A DNA stretch of 64,000 nucleotides, from the NCBI GenBank assembly GCA_026008535.1, contig BRKX01000015.1, forward strand, positions 21,225,501 to 21,289,500, written 5' to 3'. The notes beneath the pieces are model-generated. The model did no database searches and was not told the DNA's origin. It was given only the letters and a program-made list of their open reading frames with translations. The DNA comes from Perilla frutescens. Taxonomy: Eukaryota > Streptophyta > Magnoliopsida > Lamiales > Lamiaceae. How positions within the stretch are numbered: the first letter of the stretch is position 1; every line of letters starts with the position of its first letter. Positions 1 through 9,785 of the stretch are shown one piece after another. A program made the position numbers and the translations under genes.

Positions 1-941
1 TTAAAAACATGAAGCAAGAAGGAAAAATTTGCAAGGCAATCATGCTAATTTGATCCAGTCCCATGGTTCCCAGTAAAGCATTTATCATCAAAGAAAGTGA
101 GCATAATTATCCAATCAAGTGAGTTGCTTGCCCCCTCAAGACTAAGAAAAACACATTAGACTCAAATCATATCAAATTAATTCCCCACGAATCACTTTCA
201 CATTTAAACAAAATTTCAACAACATTAGGGATTGCAAACATAGGACAAGGATCACTAGGCATAATCATCGAGCTTACCCGAGCTTCCTAATGTGGTTTCC
301 CATACTCATCATGCAAATTGTTGACAAAAATGACACACATGAGAGGAGTAGAATCCAGAATGCAATCCCATTTATTTAAACACAATAAGGGTGCGGATCA
401 ACATTCACAAGGTTAAATCCATAACGAGAAAATCCCTAGTATCCTTGTCTGGTTTCCCATACTCATAGTTGAATTTTATCAACTAGAGAAGTAGAGATCC
501 CTATTGTCCATTTTCTTTTATTTTTCCCCCTTTTTTTATATATATCATAAATATAAGAATAAATGATTAAGGGGATAATTCTTCATGAAAAGAAGCTAAA
601 CATGCTTCCTAATCCTTCAAGGACAGACCCCTCAATACAAGTCATCAAGTTATGATCAACATTCAAAGACAATTCATGCTTAAGAGTAACACCATGATAA
701 CAATTCATTTTCTTTTATGATTGACTTGAAAACCATTCCTTGAAGAATCATATTCCCAATTCCAAGTTTGATAATTGGGCAAAAACAAAGTGCTAAGTGG
801 GAGAATCAAAAAATATACAACATAATAAAAACCTAAAATCAAAACAAGTGCAACATAATTTAACAAGACAAAATCCAACAAAACAAAATCCAATGACATA
901 CTAACATTAAATCATGCTAAGACATAACAATAAACATCACA
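1..941 (-). mobile_element. Athila-like Ty3 LTR (3' LTR, partial)
   Basis: Read on the minus strand, a purine-rich tract (AAGTGTGGGGGAGG) at about 943-956 is followed at once by TGTGATG, the arrangement seen where the polypurine tract meets the 3' LTR. The sequence just before the tract (GAGGACAATGCATGAT) is also typical of Athila/Tat elements. The LTR would run from 941 leftward and beyond the window, so its other end and the TSD are not visible. It contains two copies of GGTTTCCCATACTCAT (about 291 and 450). The LTR identity is inferred from position; no second copy is available for comparison. Confidence 0.6.
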
Positions 942-2520
942 ACCTCCCCCACACTTAAATCATGCATTGTCCTCAATGTATGAAAAACAATGTACGATAA
1001 AAGTAAAAGGGAAGAGAGAACATCACAATTTTGTAGAAGCTCGGCACTGGCGTCATCTCCTACAAAACACAACTACAAAACACGCAATAAAGCATGAGCA
1101 TACTAAAAGAAAAAGAGTTAAACAACATACACGAACACAGAAATACATAAAATAAGAACACTAAACACAAAACACTTCACTGCTCTGGTGGATCAAAAGA
1201 TGGTGGAGGAGACCGCAGATAGGGGTAAGAGAGCGTCCAATTGCTCCATCTTTACTCCAGTGCCACCATCCGCTCATCGTGACTATCAAGACGGCTGGTG
1301 ACCTCTTTCCTAAAACCCCCAAGATCATGGCGTAGAGATCCTAGGTCTTGGCGAAACTCACCCACGGAAGCATCAAGCCGCTCTTGGAATTGCCCCATTA
1401 TGTGGTTGAAGTCCTACCGGTACTGACCCATTGAGGATACGAAATGTTGCTGAAATTGCCCCATAGAGTTGACTATGGTCTACTCGATGTTTTGCTGGAA
1501 CTGACCCATAGAAGTGCCATAATGCTTCTGAAAGGACCGCCAATCGAGATTCAGCATTTGGTATCCGTAATGTGGGGGCTGCTGGTAGTGGTGTTGCTCC
1601 TCCTTTTCTTCTTGCTCACCTCCGTCTTCTTCTCCTTCTCCAGCTTCCTCATTACCCGCTTCATCGGGCTCATCTGATTGATTACGTTGTGGTACAGATG
1701 AGGTACCGGCTCCTCCAGTAAGTTGCATGGTGGCCTGCTGTGCGAACCTCAACTTTTCAACACAATTTCTTATGGAGCGAGGTCTCACTTGGTGCTCATC
1801 ATAAATAATCTGAGCTCATTTGAGCTCATCCTTGTCGATACTATACTGAGCAATCTTAGTTTGGCCATTTAGCATCGGGCCATTTTCTTCAAGCAACCCA
1901 AGTTTCACTGCCAATGCTGAGGTAAAGGCGCAGAAAGAAGGGTGATGGATGTCTCATTGAAGCATGCCCTTGATAGCCGACCAAAGAAAGGTAGAGAGGC
2001 AAACTTTCTTCTTTTTCTTAGCACACCACATTAGATAGACCTCCGTTGAATTCACTTTATTGGCCTGCTCCTTTTCACTGACATTGTAGGCCAAGAATTT
2101 ATGCACCATTGACATGGCGGGGTCTTGGATGTACTTTCTTGAGGTCCCCTTGGGGTCCCAATTCTGAAAGCCCGAGATTTCAAACCAAGCTTTTGCAACA
2201 TTGAAGTCCTCATATCTTTGCTCCAACATCCTAAAATGAATCCTCTTCTTCTCCCTCTCATCATACTCAAAGGAGACCAAAAACTCAAGACTTAAATGAT
2301 CATAAGCTTCGAACTTCATTTGTGCAAATTTTTCCAAGCTTAAAGCTTTGAGATATTTGGTAACTTATTCCTCAATTCCCAAAGTTTGCATCAACCTCCA
2401 ATAAATATAACGCAGAGAAGTAATTTCAAATTTTGGAAAGACCGTGAAACGCTTACTTTCTTCAGGGGAGGTGAGAAGGAATGGGGCTCCAAATTGGAAT
2501 AAGTAGTTCGTCACTCTTCA
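942..2520 (-). pseudogene. Athila ORF1-like (env-position) gene, degenerate
   Basis: Minus-strand reading gives a broken protein resembling the Arabidopsis retrotransposon ORF-1 family (PF03078), the ORF between pol and the 3' LTR of Athila elements. The best block is 1954-2337, with an LSLEFLVSF-type segment and a later helical region. It continues after a stop into 1480-1788, which is rich in Glu and Gly (EEAGEGEEDGGEQEEKEE), and then into a MGQFQ-repeat coiled-coil stretch at about 1200-1500. Several in-frame stops show it is dead. It is cut off near 2520, where the opposite-strand element begins. The family call rests on overall resemblance to the better-preserved copy at 47230-47709 in this window. 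Confidence 0.6.
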
Positions 2521-3590
2521 GGATGGGGCACGAGACTGGCTATACACTTTGCCGACTGGTAGCGTGACCACATAGGGGAAACTTCAACAAACAATTTTGG
2601 AGAAGTATTTCCTAGCTTCCAGAGTGCAGGAGATGAGAAGAAGGATCGAAAGTCTGAAAATGGGCACGAGCGAGAGTTTCTTTGATTACTAGGACTGTTT
2701 CCAGAATATGCTGGCGAAATGCCCACAACACTAGATTTGAGGCCACATGAGAGGACGATTGTTAATGCATCTTGTGGAGGGTCTATATTGAACAAGCGAC
2801 TAACTGAAGCCTTTAGAATTCTGACCGAGATGGCTGAAGACAACTGTGATTTTGGTGTAGAGGGCACAAGAAGCGTAAATGCGTTTGGAAAATCATCCGA
2901 TGATGAGAGCATGATTGAAAAGTTATGTAAACGAATTGAAAAGGTTGTCTCAGTAGCAATCACAGGAAGAAATTCCAGACCATGTGGGTGTGTGAAAGTG
3001 TGCTTCATTTTACCACCGAATGCCCAATGCAGGAGGAGATACAAAAAGTTAATGTTGTGGAAGGGCACAACAACCATCAGTGGAGATATGATCCTCACTC
3101 TGAAACATTCAATTCAGATTGGCGAGATCATGAGGACTTCAGATGGAGAAGGCCTAAAGATGTTCCACCCATGCAACCTCCACCACCAGAGAAAAAAATG
3201 AGATCGGGGTTCGAAGATTTAGTCCAAGCCTTGGCAAAAGAAAACATAAAGGTTGTGCAAGAGAATGAAAAATTTAAGCAAGAGACAAGAGCGGGCTTTG
3301 CACATATCAGTAAACAAATTACTCAATTAACCCAAACGGTTCACAGATTGGAAATAGAAAGTGGTAAACTTCCATGCCAAGTAGAGAACACTTATGAACA
3401 AGTTAATATTGTGACCTTGAAGAGTGTGAAGCATTTACCGGAAGTGGTCGGCTCAGCTGAAATGAAAAATGATGTGCCCACGACGAGAGAACAATCATCG
3501 GAGAATGGGGCACAAGAAGTCAGTCAGCCTACCCTGGAGCCCATTCGAGAGAAACAACAAAATTGCCAAAAAACCTCATTTTCCAGGTAG
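2521..3590 (+). pseudogene. Athila-like Gag, frameshifted
   Basis: Joining frames by eye gives a Gag-like reading: a WLYTLPTGS-type start, an EKYFPASR block, a SFFDYWDCFQ block, then SCGGSILNKRLTEAFRILTEMA at about 2770-2835. These are hallmarks of Athila-type Gag, which packages element RNA. Frameshifts and stops lie before 2719 and again near 2990. The tail (2982-3590) is charged and Gln-rich with a coiled-coil look (EKFKQETRAGFAHISKQIT). No clear CCHC zinc knuckle is present. The coding stretch is dotted with GGGCAC/GGGCAT words (see findings). Confidence 0.7.
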
Positions 3591-3599
3591 ATTGGCACA

Positions 3600-4470
3600 C
3601 AATAGGAAGGAAGAAAAGATGACGAAGATGCTGAAAGTCTTCACTAAGGTGGAAATCAACATTCCACTAATTGAATCCATTAAACAAGTTCCGCGGTATG
3701 CCCATTTTCTGAAAAAGTTGTGCACCAGAAAGATACGGTTTAAAGATGATGTTAAGTTCCTTATGGGAGAGAATGTGTCAGCTGTAATTCAGAAGAAGAT
3801 GCCAAAAAAATGTGATGATCCAGGCATGTTCATAATATCATGCATCATTGGAGAAAAAAGGTTGAAAAAGCCATGCTGGATCTGGGGGCATCAATAAACG
3901 TCGTGCCCTGTCAATTTTTAATGAATTGAAGTTGGGACCCTTGCAACTAACTAGTGTAGTCATTCAGTTGGCAGACAGGTCGAATGTATATCCTGATGGG
4001 TTGATCAAAGATCTGCTAGTTAAGGTGGACGAGATGATATTCCCAGTGGATTTCTATGTGCTTGATTTAGGCACAACAACGAGATCATCAGTTCTTTTGC
4101 TGGGGAGACATTTCATGAAAACATCTCGCACACAAATTGATGTCGACAAGGCGACACTGACGTGCGAATTTGATGGAGAAAATGTTACATTCCACATTTT
4201 TGAAGCCATGACGCACCCACCTGATACAGAAAATGTGAATTTTGTGGATCTCTTTGATGCACCATCTCAGTCCACTCTCTTAATGATGAGAAATTGAGAG
4301 CCTCTGGAATGGGCATTATGAGAAGGACTAACTAATCGAAATGTCCTTGATGAAAATGATGGCATTCAAGATGCAGTTAAGATGCTGGATTCACTCAAGG
4401 AAATACCACCAAGAGTAGTGGATTACATTGTGCCGACAAGAAACGATAGTGACAGAATGTTGCATTCTAT
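3600..4470 (+). pseudogene. Athila-like retropepsin region
   Basis: The retropepsin (aspartic protease) of a Ty3 polyprotein, which matures Gag-Pol. The active-site segment survives as LDLGASINV-type sequence around 3875-3905, but a frame break falls just before it: one frame ends at 3897 and the next opens at 3926. Downstream, 3926-4297 keeps the family's PVDFYVLDLGT, VLLLGRHFMKTS, IDVDKATLTCEFDG and FHIFEAM blocks. A closely similar block occurs at 51885-52137. After the stop near 4297 the reading continues in another frame (PLEWALREG to about 4470), the linker that normally leads into reverse transcriptase. Confidence 0.75.
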
Positions 4471-4898
4471 TATGCCACCACCGAAGTTCGAACACAAGCC
4501 ACCATGGGGCATTCAGAAGCTTAATAGAGAACAAGTTGGGTATGGAAGTTTATGATGATATTCTCTATGAAGAAACGGGAATGGAAGTTTATGATGATAT
4601 TCTCTATGAAGAAAGAATGAAAGGACTCCATGATCAGGTGGTGAAATGGAAAAGGTTCACTCCAGGGCAACAAGTAATGCTTTATCATTCCAGATTCAAG
4701 CTCATGGGAGGAAGTCTAAAGACCAAATGGGTCGGGCCATTTGAAGTGCATGCTGAATTTCCTAATGAGGTAATAGAAGTGAAAAATCCGAAAATAGGAA
4801 GGCATTTCAAAGTAAATGGGCCCAAACTGAAACCTTACCTTGTGCACATTGACTATGAAGAAAGAGCAGTATGGCTCGCGGAGCCCAGTAATATCTGA
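4471..4898 (+). pseudogene. Athila-like integrase C-terminus joined to protease linker
   Basis: Reading resumes as FEHKPPWGIQKLN, which resembles the end of the Athila integrase core, followed by the integrase C-terminal domain: KGLHDQVVKWKRFTPGQQVMLYH, LKTKWVGPFEVH and KVNGPKLKPYL. Reverse transcriptase, RNase H and the integrase core are absent between the protease linker (to about 4470) and this block, so the element is a large internal-deletion derivative. A 39-bp direct repeat, about 4541-4618, duplicates the 13-residue MEVYDDILYEETG. Some frame changes remain. The element could move only with enzymes supplied by a relative. Confidence 0.75.
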
Positions 4899-6509
4899 AC
4901 AGAGGAGTGTCGTGCCCACGACAGTAACTAGGGCGCTACTGGGAGGCAACCCAGATTTTATTTATTTTATTTTTTTTAATTTATTTAAATAAAATTTCTT
5001 GTTAATTAAACTAGTTTAAGGATAATTTTACGCTTGTTTTGGATAAGATATGTGTTTGCATGTTAAGATATGGAGAGAGAAAGCAAGAAATAAAGAGAAT
5101 CCCTTGAAAGTAGGAATTTGGAACAGGGCACTCTGAAGCGATGAGGAATCTGCCAACTGGAAGGGCACAACAAAGTGACAGTGCAATTGTTGTGATCATA
5201 GAAAAGCTAAGTGCAATAAAAAATACCTTATTCCAGTTTGATACCGGTTTGGCACGCATGGAGAAAGCCCTTATTGCTTAGTTCAAACATGTTGGGTTCA
5301 CTTAACCAGCACCCGCGACCGAGTAACCTGGTTCTGTTCTTTTCATTAGATTAGGTTTTTGTTCTTATTTTATTTTTTTAGAGTCGGCTCTATTTTACCC
5401 ACTTTGCCTCGTGCAAAGTGTGTGAGTGGGGGCATTTCAGTTTGTTGTTATGTTTTTTTGTTGAGTCTGTTTAAGCACTTTACCTTGTGCAAAGTGTGTT
5501 GATGGTCAGTGTCTCTGTTAAGCATGCTTTCTGTGAGTTCGTGTGGCCATTGCCTTTGATGTATTCAAATTAATTGTTTTTTCAAAATCAGCATGCCCAC
5601 AGTAAGATAGGGATGACGAAAGAGTTTAGCATGCCCTGGGAAGATTTGAGCCTAATGATGTATGCTTATTTCACAGCTTTCTTTTCTTCATGAGTGAACA
5701 TTCTGCACTTAGGAGTGCTAGAACTTGCTATTGTTCTGCTTAAGGATCTTGTAATTGTTGATACATTTGTAGATGATTTAGGCCATCTTTTGCTAAGCCA
5801 CTTATAAAAAAAATTAATCCACCAACAACATAGCCTTGCAGCCCTTTGAGCCTATGAAATGCCCTGGTAGATTTTTTATTTGGGATGGTAATATATGGCC
5901 AGGGCATCGCAAGAACCTGAAAAAAAAAAAGAGGAGTTATTGGAGTAAAAAAAAGGCCAGAACATAGGGGGAATAAAATAAAAAAACAGAGAGAGAAAAA
6001 AATGATGAAAGAAAAATGAGAGAAAGAATAATTTCCCCTGGTCTCAAGTGTTCAGAATGCCCGTATCAAAGAAATATTCATTGTCTGAACAGTGCATAAG
6101 AGGGTAGTTGATTAGAAAAAAAAAAGAGAGAGATTGTAAAGGTAATAAATTTTCCTAATATGAAATGTCCTCTTCAGCCTAAAAAGCCATATTGATACTT
6201 ATGCATCTTTGACTTCTTGAACTTGAAAGCAGAACATTAGCAAGCTTATGGATGAATAGGTAGAGAATGCATTAAATTAAGTGTATACACTAAGCCTAAA
6301 CACTGAGTGAAGAGAGACTATGAGGATTGCCACGCTAAACTCATTTTTGACCTATTTTTGGTATGCTAAAACTTTGCAATTTTGAATTATTGAAGTTGAT
6401 GTGCCCACACTGATTAACAGTCTATTTCTTTTCTCCTTTCTTTTCTTTTATTTTTCTAGACATGTTGCATCCCATGCTAGAGGATAATTATGTCTAAAGT
6501 GTGTGGGTG
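4899..6509 (+). other. Athila-like 3' internal non-coding region
   Basis: No gene is seen. The segment opens with GGGAGGCAACCCA (about 4940-4953), the conserved sequence that follows pol in Athila/Tat elements, then an AT-rich stretch. Poly-A and poly-T runs occur at 5920-5970 and 6115-6130. It ends in a purine-rich AAAGTGTGTGGGTG tract at about 6496-6509 that abuts the LTR start and fits a degenerate polypurine tract. GGGCAY words recur throughout. Confidence 0.6.
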
Positions 6510-8074
6510 TGATAAGTTCATTTATTTCGTGTTTTTATGGGCATATTATTCGATATAAATGTCATTTTTAGTCTGTTTTGAGTCGAAAAGAACCGGGTTG
6601 CGATCAAAGGGCATTTCAGAAGTCGAGTCTGGCAAAAGGGGCATTTTATGCCGAATTATTCATGATTATATCATCCTCATAAACCGCATTCAGAGGCACA
6701 GGGAACTTCTTCAGCATTCATCCTACATTCGGGAGGCAGAATGGGCACAACAGAAATGGATGAAGCTGACCAGATGATGTCGTGCCCACATTGCTCGTAC
6801 AGACTCGACAATAGACTAGAATGGGCATTCGCGGAAAAATTAGGATTCAGTTGGAGGAGATAGGCGTGAAGAACAGATGCATATCCGAAGAAGGGTTGGT
6901 GATAAGCTGGACTCCTAAGAGGCGTGGCAACTAAGAGATAAGCATAATCCCTAAAAAATAGGGATTTGATCGAGATAAGGCTTATCCAGATAGATCAGGA
7001 TGGGGCATGCCGGATCCAGAAGCCAGTGAAGACCCCAGTTTGTTGGGAAAACTCTAAATCAGAAATGTAACTATTTAAGCTATTTCTAATTGCTGGAAAA
7101 AGAGCTTTGGAAGTCAGAAACATTGCTACAATTTTACTTTTCTGCATTTCATTTTCATACGCTGCTTAGGCAGTCACAAACAACCCATAGGCCTTAAGCC
7201 ATTGGGACTTAGGATTATGTTTATGTTTCTCATCATTGGAGTTGAGATTTTTGTCTAATAAATTCGTAAGTTTTCATTTATATTATGTCTTTCATTTCTG
7301 TAATTTTAGTTATGTCTAGTCTGCTTGGCTACATCTTTATTTCTGGTGTTTGAACAATGAAAATAGTTTAAGTACAAATCTGGACTCGTGAGGCCGGAAT
7401 GGGCATAATAATGCATGATAGGTTTCTGTCGATTCTTGAACATGTTCTACGTGAGTGTGTGTCTGAAATACCCAATATAGCTGATCACTCGTTAGACATA
7501 GAGGGCACACCACTATTAATTGAATTGGCGAATCGTGACTGTGTGTTGATTCATATAGTAATAAGAGAATCGATGGGTTGTTGTGGGCACACGATGAATC
7601 GGTAAACATAACAGATATGGGTTCATCTAGCGGCACAATGTTTCCTATCATTTACATCTCTTAGGGGAACCGGGAGGTGGGTGGTAGGTTAGGGATTTAA
7701 TTGACGAGGAATCGCTTTTAAATCTAAAATGAAAGGATGAATGAGGAGATGCAGCGAGGAATCCGGTCTCCATAATTGGGTGACTTATTCATGTATAAAA
7801 ATTGGTATGCCCATGATCGAGCAGTTTTATACTTAAATCAAATTCTAGTTCAAATGTCAGAACCTTTTGTTATTTGATATTGTCTTTAATTTTCTTTTGC
7901 AGATTTACTTTCAGTACAGTGACAACACAAACCCTCTCTTTTTTTGATTGGTGACTCGAAGGTGGAATCATATCAGCTCTCTGTGGGATCGACCCGTACT
8001 CACAAGCTAGCTACGCTCGCTATGGGCACAAGAGCAATACAAATTTATTTTGAGTATGAAACGACCGCGCGTCA
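6510..8074 (+). mobile_element. Athila-like Ty3 LTR (about 1.57 kb)
   Basis: Starts TGATAAGTTC directly after the purine tract and ends GCGTCA directly before a primer-binding site, so both LTR borders are placed by context. A TATA-like ACTATTTAAGC lies near 7070 and an AATAAA near 7256. The last 186 bp (7889-8074) recur at 8409-8595. The phrase CTCTGTGGGATCGACCC (about 7978-7994) is the kind often found near the 3' end of Athila/Ogre LTRs. Internal-type sequence lies on both sides, so this LTR is shared by two tandem internal regions or marks a recombined element. Confidence 0.75.
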
Positions 8075-8078
8075 AAAT

Positions 8079-8096
8079 TGGCCCCGTTGCCAGGGA
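8079..8096 (+). other. Primer-binding site, tRNA-Asp type
   Basis: TGGCCCCGTTGCCAGGGA, four bases after the LTR end. It matches the usual Athila/Tat primer-binding site TGGCGCCGTTGCCGGGGA, complementary to the 3' end of tRNA-Asp(GUC), except for two substitutions. It fixes the LTR end and the element's orientation. Confidence 0.75.
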
Positions 8097-8408
8097 GCTG
8101 ATTTTCAGTGATTTTACTTTCCAAGCTTGTATGCCTAGAAGTTGATGTCCAGGACTTCTTCGGGGGAAAATCTATTGTAGGATCCGGAGATAGAGAAAAC
8201 ATCGAGGAAGAACAAAGCAGCAGCGAAGAGGGCACAATGAGCTGCAAATAGAACTCGTGAGCCCACACCACCACCAGAAGATCGAGAAGAAGTAGGGCAC
8301 GAGGAGGAAGAATAATTTGAGAATAGCCACACTAATAATATGGCCGCCGAAGGAAGAAGTTTGAGACAGTTAGTCTTTCCGTACAATTTGAGAACGGCCA
8401 CACTGATA
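8097..8408 (+). mobile_element. Athila-like leader, truncated
   Basis: This follows the primer-binding site and should be the 5' leader and start of gag of a second element unit, but only about 310 bp remain. It is purine-rich at 8210-8310. A 25-bp phrase (AATTTGAGAAYRGCCACACTRATAAT) occurs at about 8311 and again at 8385, beside the junction with the duplicated LTR end, and may mark the recombination point. No intact reading frame is supported. Confidence 0.5.
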
Positions 8409-8595
8409 ATTTTCTTTTACAGATTTACTTTCAGTACAGTGACAACACAAACCTCCTCCCTTTTTTGATTGGTGAGTCGAAGGTGGAATCACATCAGCTC
8501 TCTGTGGGATCGACCCGTACTCACAAACTAGCTACGCTCATTGTGGGTACAGGAGCAATACAAATTTATTTTGAACATGAAACGACCGTGCGTCA
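8409..8595 (+). repeat. Duplicated 3' end of the LTR
   Basis: Near-identical copy of 7889-8074, from ATTTTCTTTT through GCGTCA, with scattered substitutions and small length differences. No primer-binding site follows it. One GGGCAC word of the full LTR (about 8024) is GGGTAC here (about 8546). It shows that a second LTR once lay here and was mostly removed. Confidence 0.85.
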
Positions 8596-9240
8596 AAGAC
8601 GTACCAAGGTGAACAAAATTATGGAGGCACAATAGAGGTTTTAGAGAAGCGGAGATTTTGGTTACTTCAAGATTGAAGACTCCAAGTTCTTTATAGTGTT
8701 GAACATTATTTTGTTTACCATGTTCATGTTTTATTTCTTTTATTTAATTATATCTACGTAATTATTTTATTGATTCTTTAGTTTGTAAGTACATTGAATT
8801 TTGTAGTTTGATTTATTGAGATATATTTTTCGGTTATCATTGGGTATTTGGTTTCCTAGTTTGATATCTCATGTGTATGTTGATGGTCTCAGCATATGTA
8901 TGCAAGTTAATTAATTGAAGATTCTAGTTGTGACTAATTAATTCATAGGATAAAATATGTTAATTAATTGGAAGATTCTAGTCGTGACTGATTAATTAAT
9001 GAGATAAAATAGGTTAATCATTTTATGTGATGCTTGGAAGGATCGACCAAGTGAACAAGACGGTCGCAGTATAGACCAAGTGAACAAGTATTGCATATGA
9101 ATTTAAGTCCAATGCACTTGATTGTGAGTAATGATGTGTGTGATGAAGTACATGTTCATTATTTCTATGTTATGATATATCTTGACTACAGTGAAGTACA
9201 TGTTCATTATTTCTATATTATGATATATGTTCGTGAGAAC
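8596..9240. other. Non-coding, short direct repeats
   Basis: No gene is seen. It contains paired phrases: GTTAATTAATTGAAGATTCTAG-like at about 8907 and 8960, ACCAAGTGAACAAG at about 9047 and 9076, and GAAGTACATGTTCATTATTT at about 9145 and 9192. It may be decayed retrotransposon sequence. Confidence 0.5.
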
Positions 9241-9243
9241 ATT

Positions 9244-9385
9244 CTGATAACAGTTAAGTGATTTTCTACCATTGATAAATTAAATAAGGTTAAGTAGTCA
9301 ATGAATCTGTCCTGATAACAGTTAAGTGATTTTCTACCATTGATAAATTAAATAAGGTTAAGTAGTCAATGAATCTGTCCTAAAA
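9244..9385. repeat. Tandem repeat, 68 bp x 2
   Basis: CTGATAACAGTTAAGTGATT begins at 9244 and again at 9312. The two units are nearly identical, each ending AATGAATCTGTCCT. The same ending closes the 402-bp units downstream, so this pair is the left edge of that array. Confidence 0.85.
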
Positions 9386-9390
9386 GACAT

Positions 9391-9780
9391 TGTAACGACT
9401 CGGCTATCGGACTGACGGCTGTCCCCACAAACCAACATGAGTATTTCCAGCGTGTTTCGTCCTCACTCACACGCTCCCTGAGAAACTTTCCAGGGGGTCA
9501 CCCATCCCACCATTGTTCCAGGTCAAGCACGCTTAACTTTGGAGTTCTGGTGGAACGAGCACCAAAAAAGAAGATGCACCTTGTGGTATAAATAGCACCA
9601 ATCAAATCATTTAAGCTCTCCTCGACTATACAGTCTCATTCCTGTATAGCCTAAGAATCCATCTCTTTCGGGTAGATTCAGTTCATTTATGTGCCCATTC
9701 GCTTGTAAATCTTATAGGAGCCGCTCTTTGTTCGTGCCTTGCACTGACAATTACTCCACGCTTCGACCCCGGACGTCACA
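9391..9780 (+). mobile_element. Cassandra-type solo LTR with 5S rRNA-like segment
   Basis: A 390-bp TGTAACG...CGTCACA element flanked by a perfect 5-bp TSD, GACAT (9386-9390 and 9781-9785). Its interior carries plant 5S rRNA sequence in antisense to this strand: GGGGGTCACCCATCCCA at about 9494-9510 and AAGCACGCTTAACTTTGGAG at about 9526-9545, the complements of the 5S C-box and A-box regions. LTRs carrying a 5S-like domain define the Cassandra family of terminal-repeat retrotransposons in miniature. A TATAAATAG follows at about 9587. Only one LTR is present, so it is a solo LTR left by LTR-LTR recombination. Confidence 0.88.
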
Positions 9781-9785
9781 GACAT

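Noticed and set aside
1444..1788. Hydrophobic plus-strand ORF at 1444-1677
   Set aside because: It is the reverse of the Glu-rich tail of the minus-strand Athila ORF1.
9450..9590. A functional 5S rRNA gene
   Set aside because: Only part of 5S is present, with substitutions and gaps, embedded in a TSD-bounded LTR.
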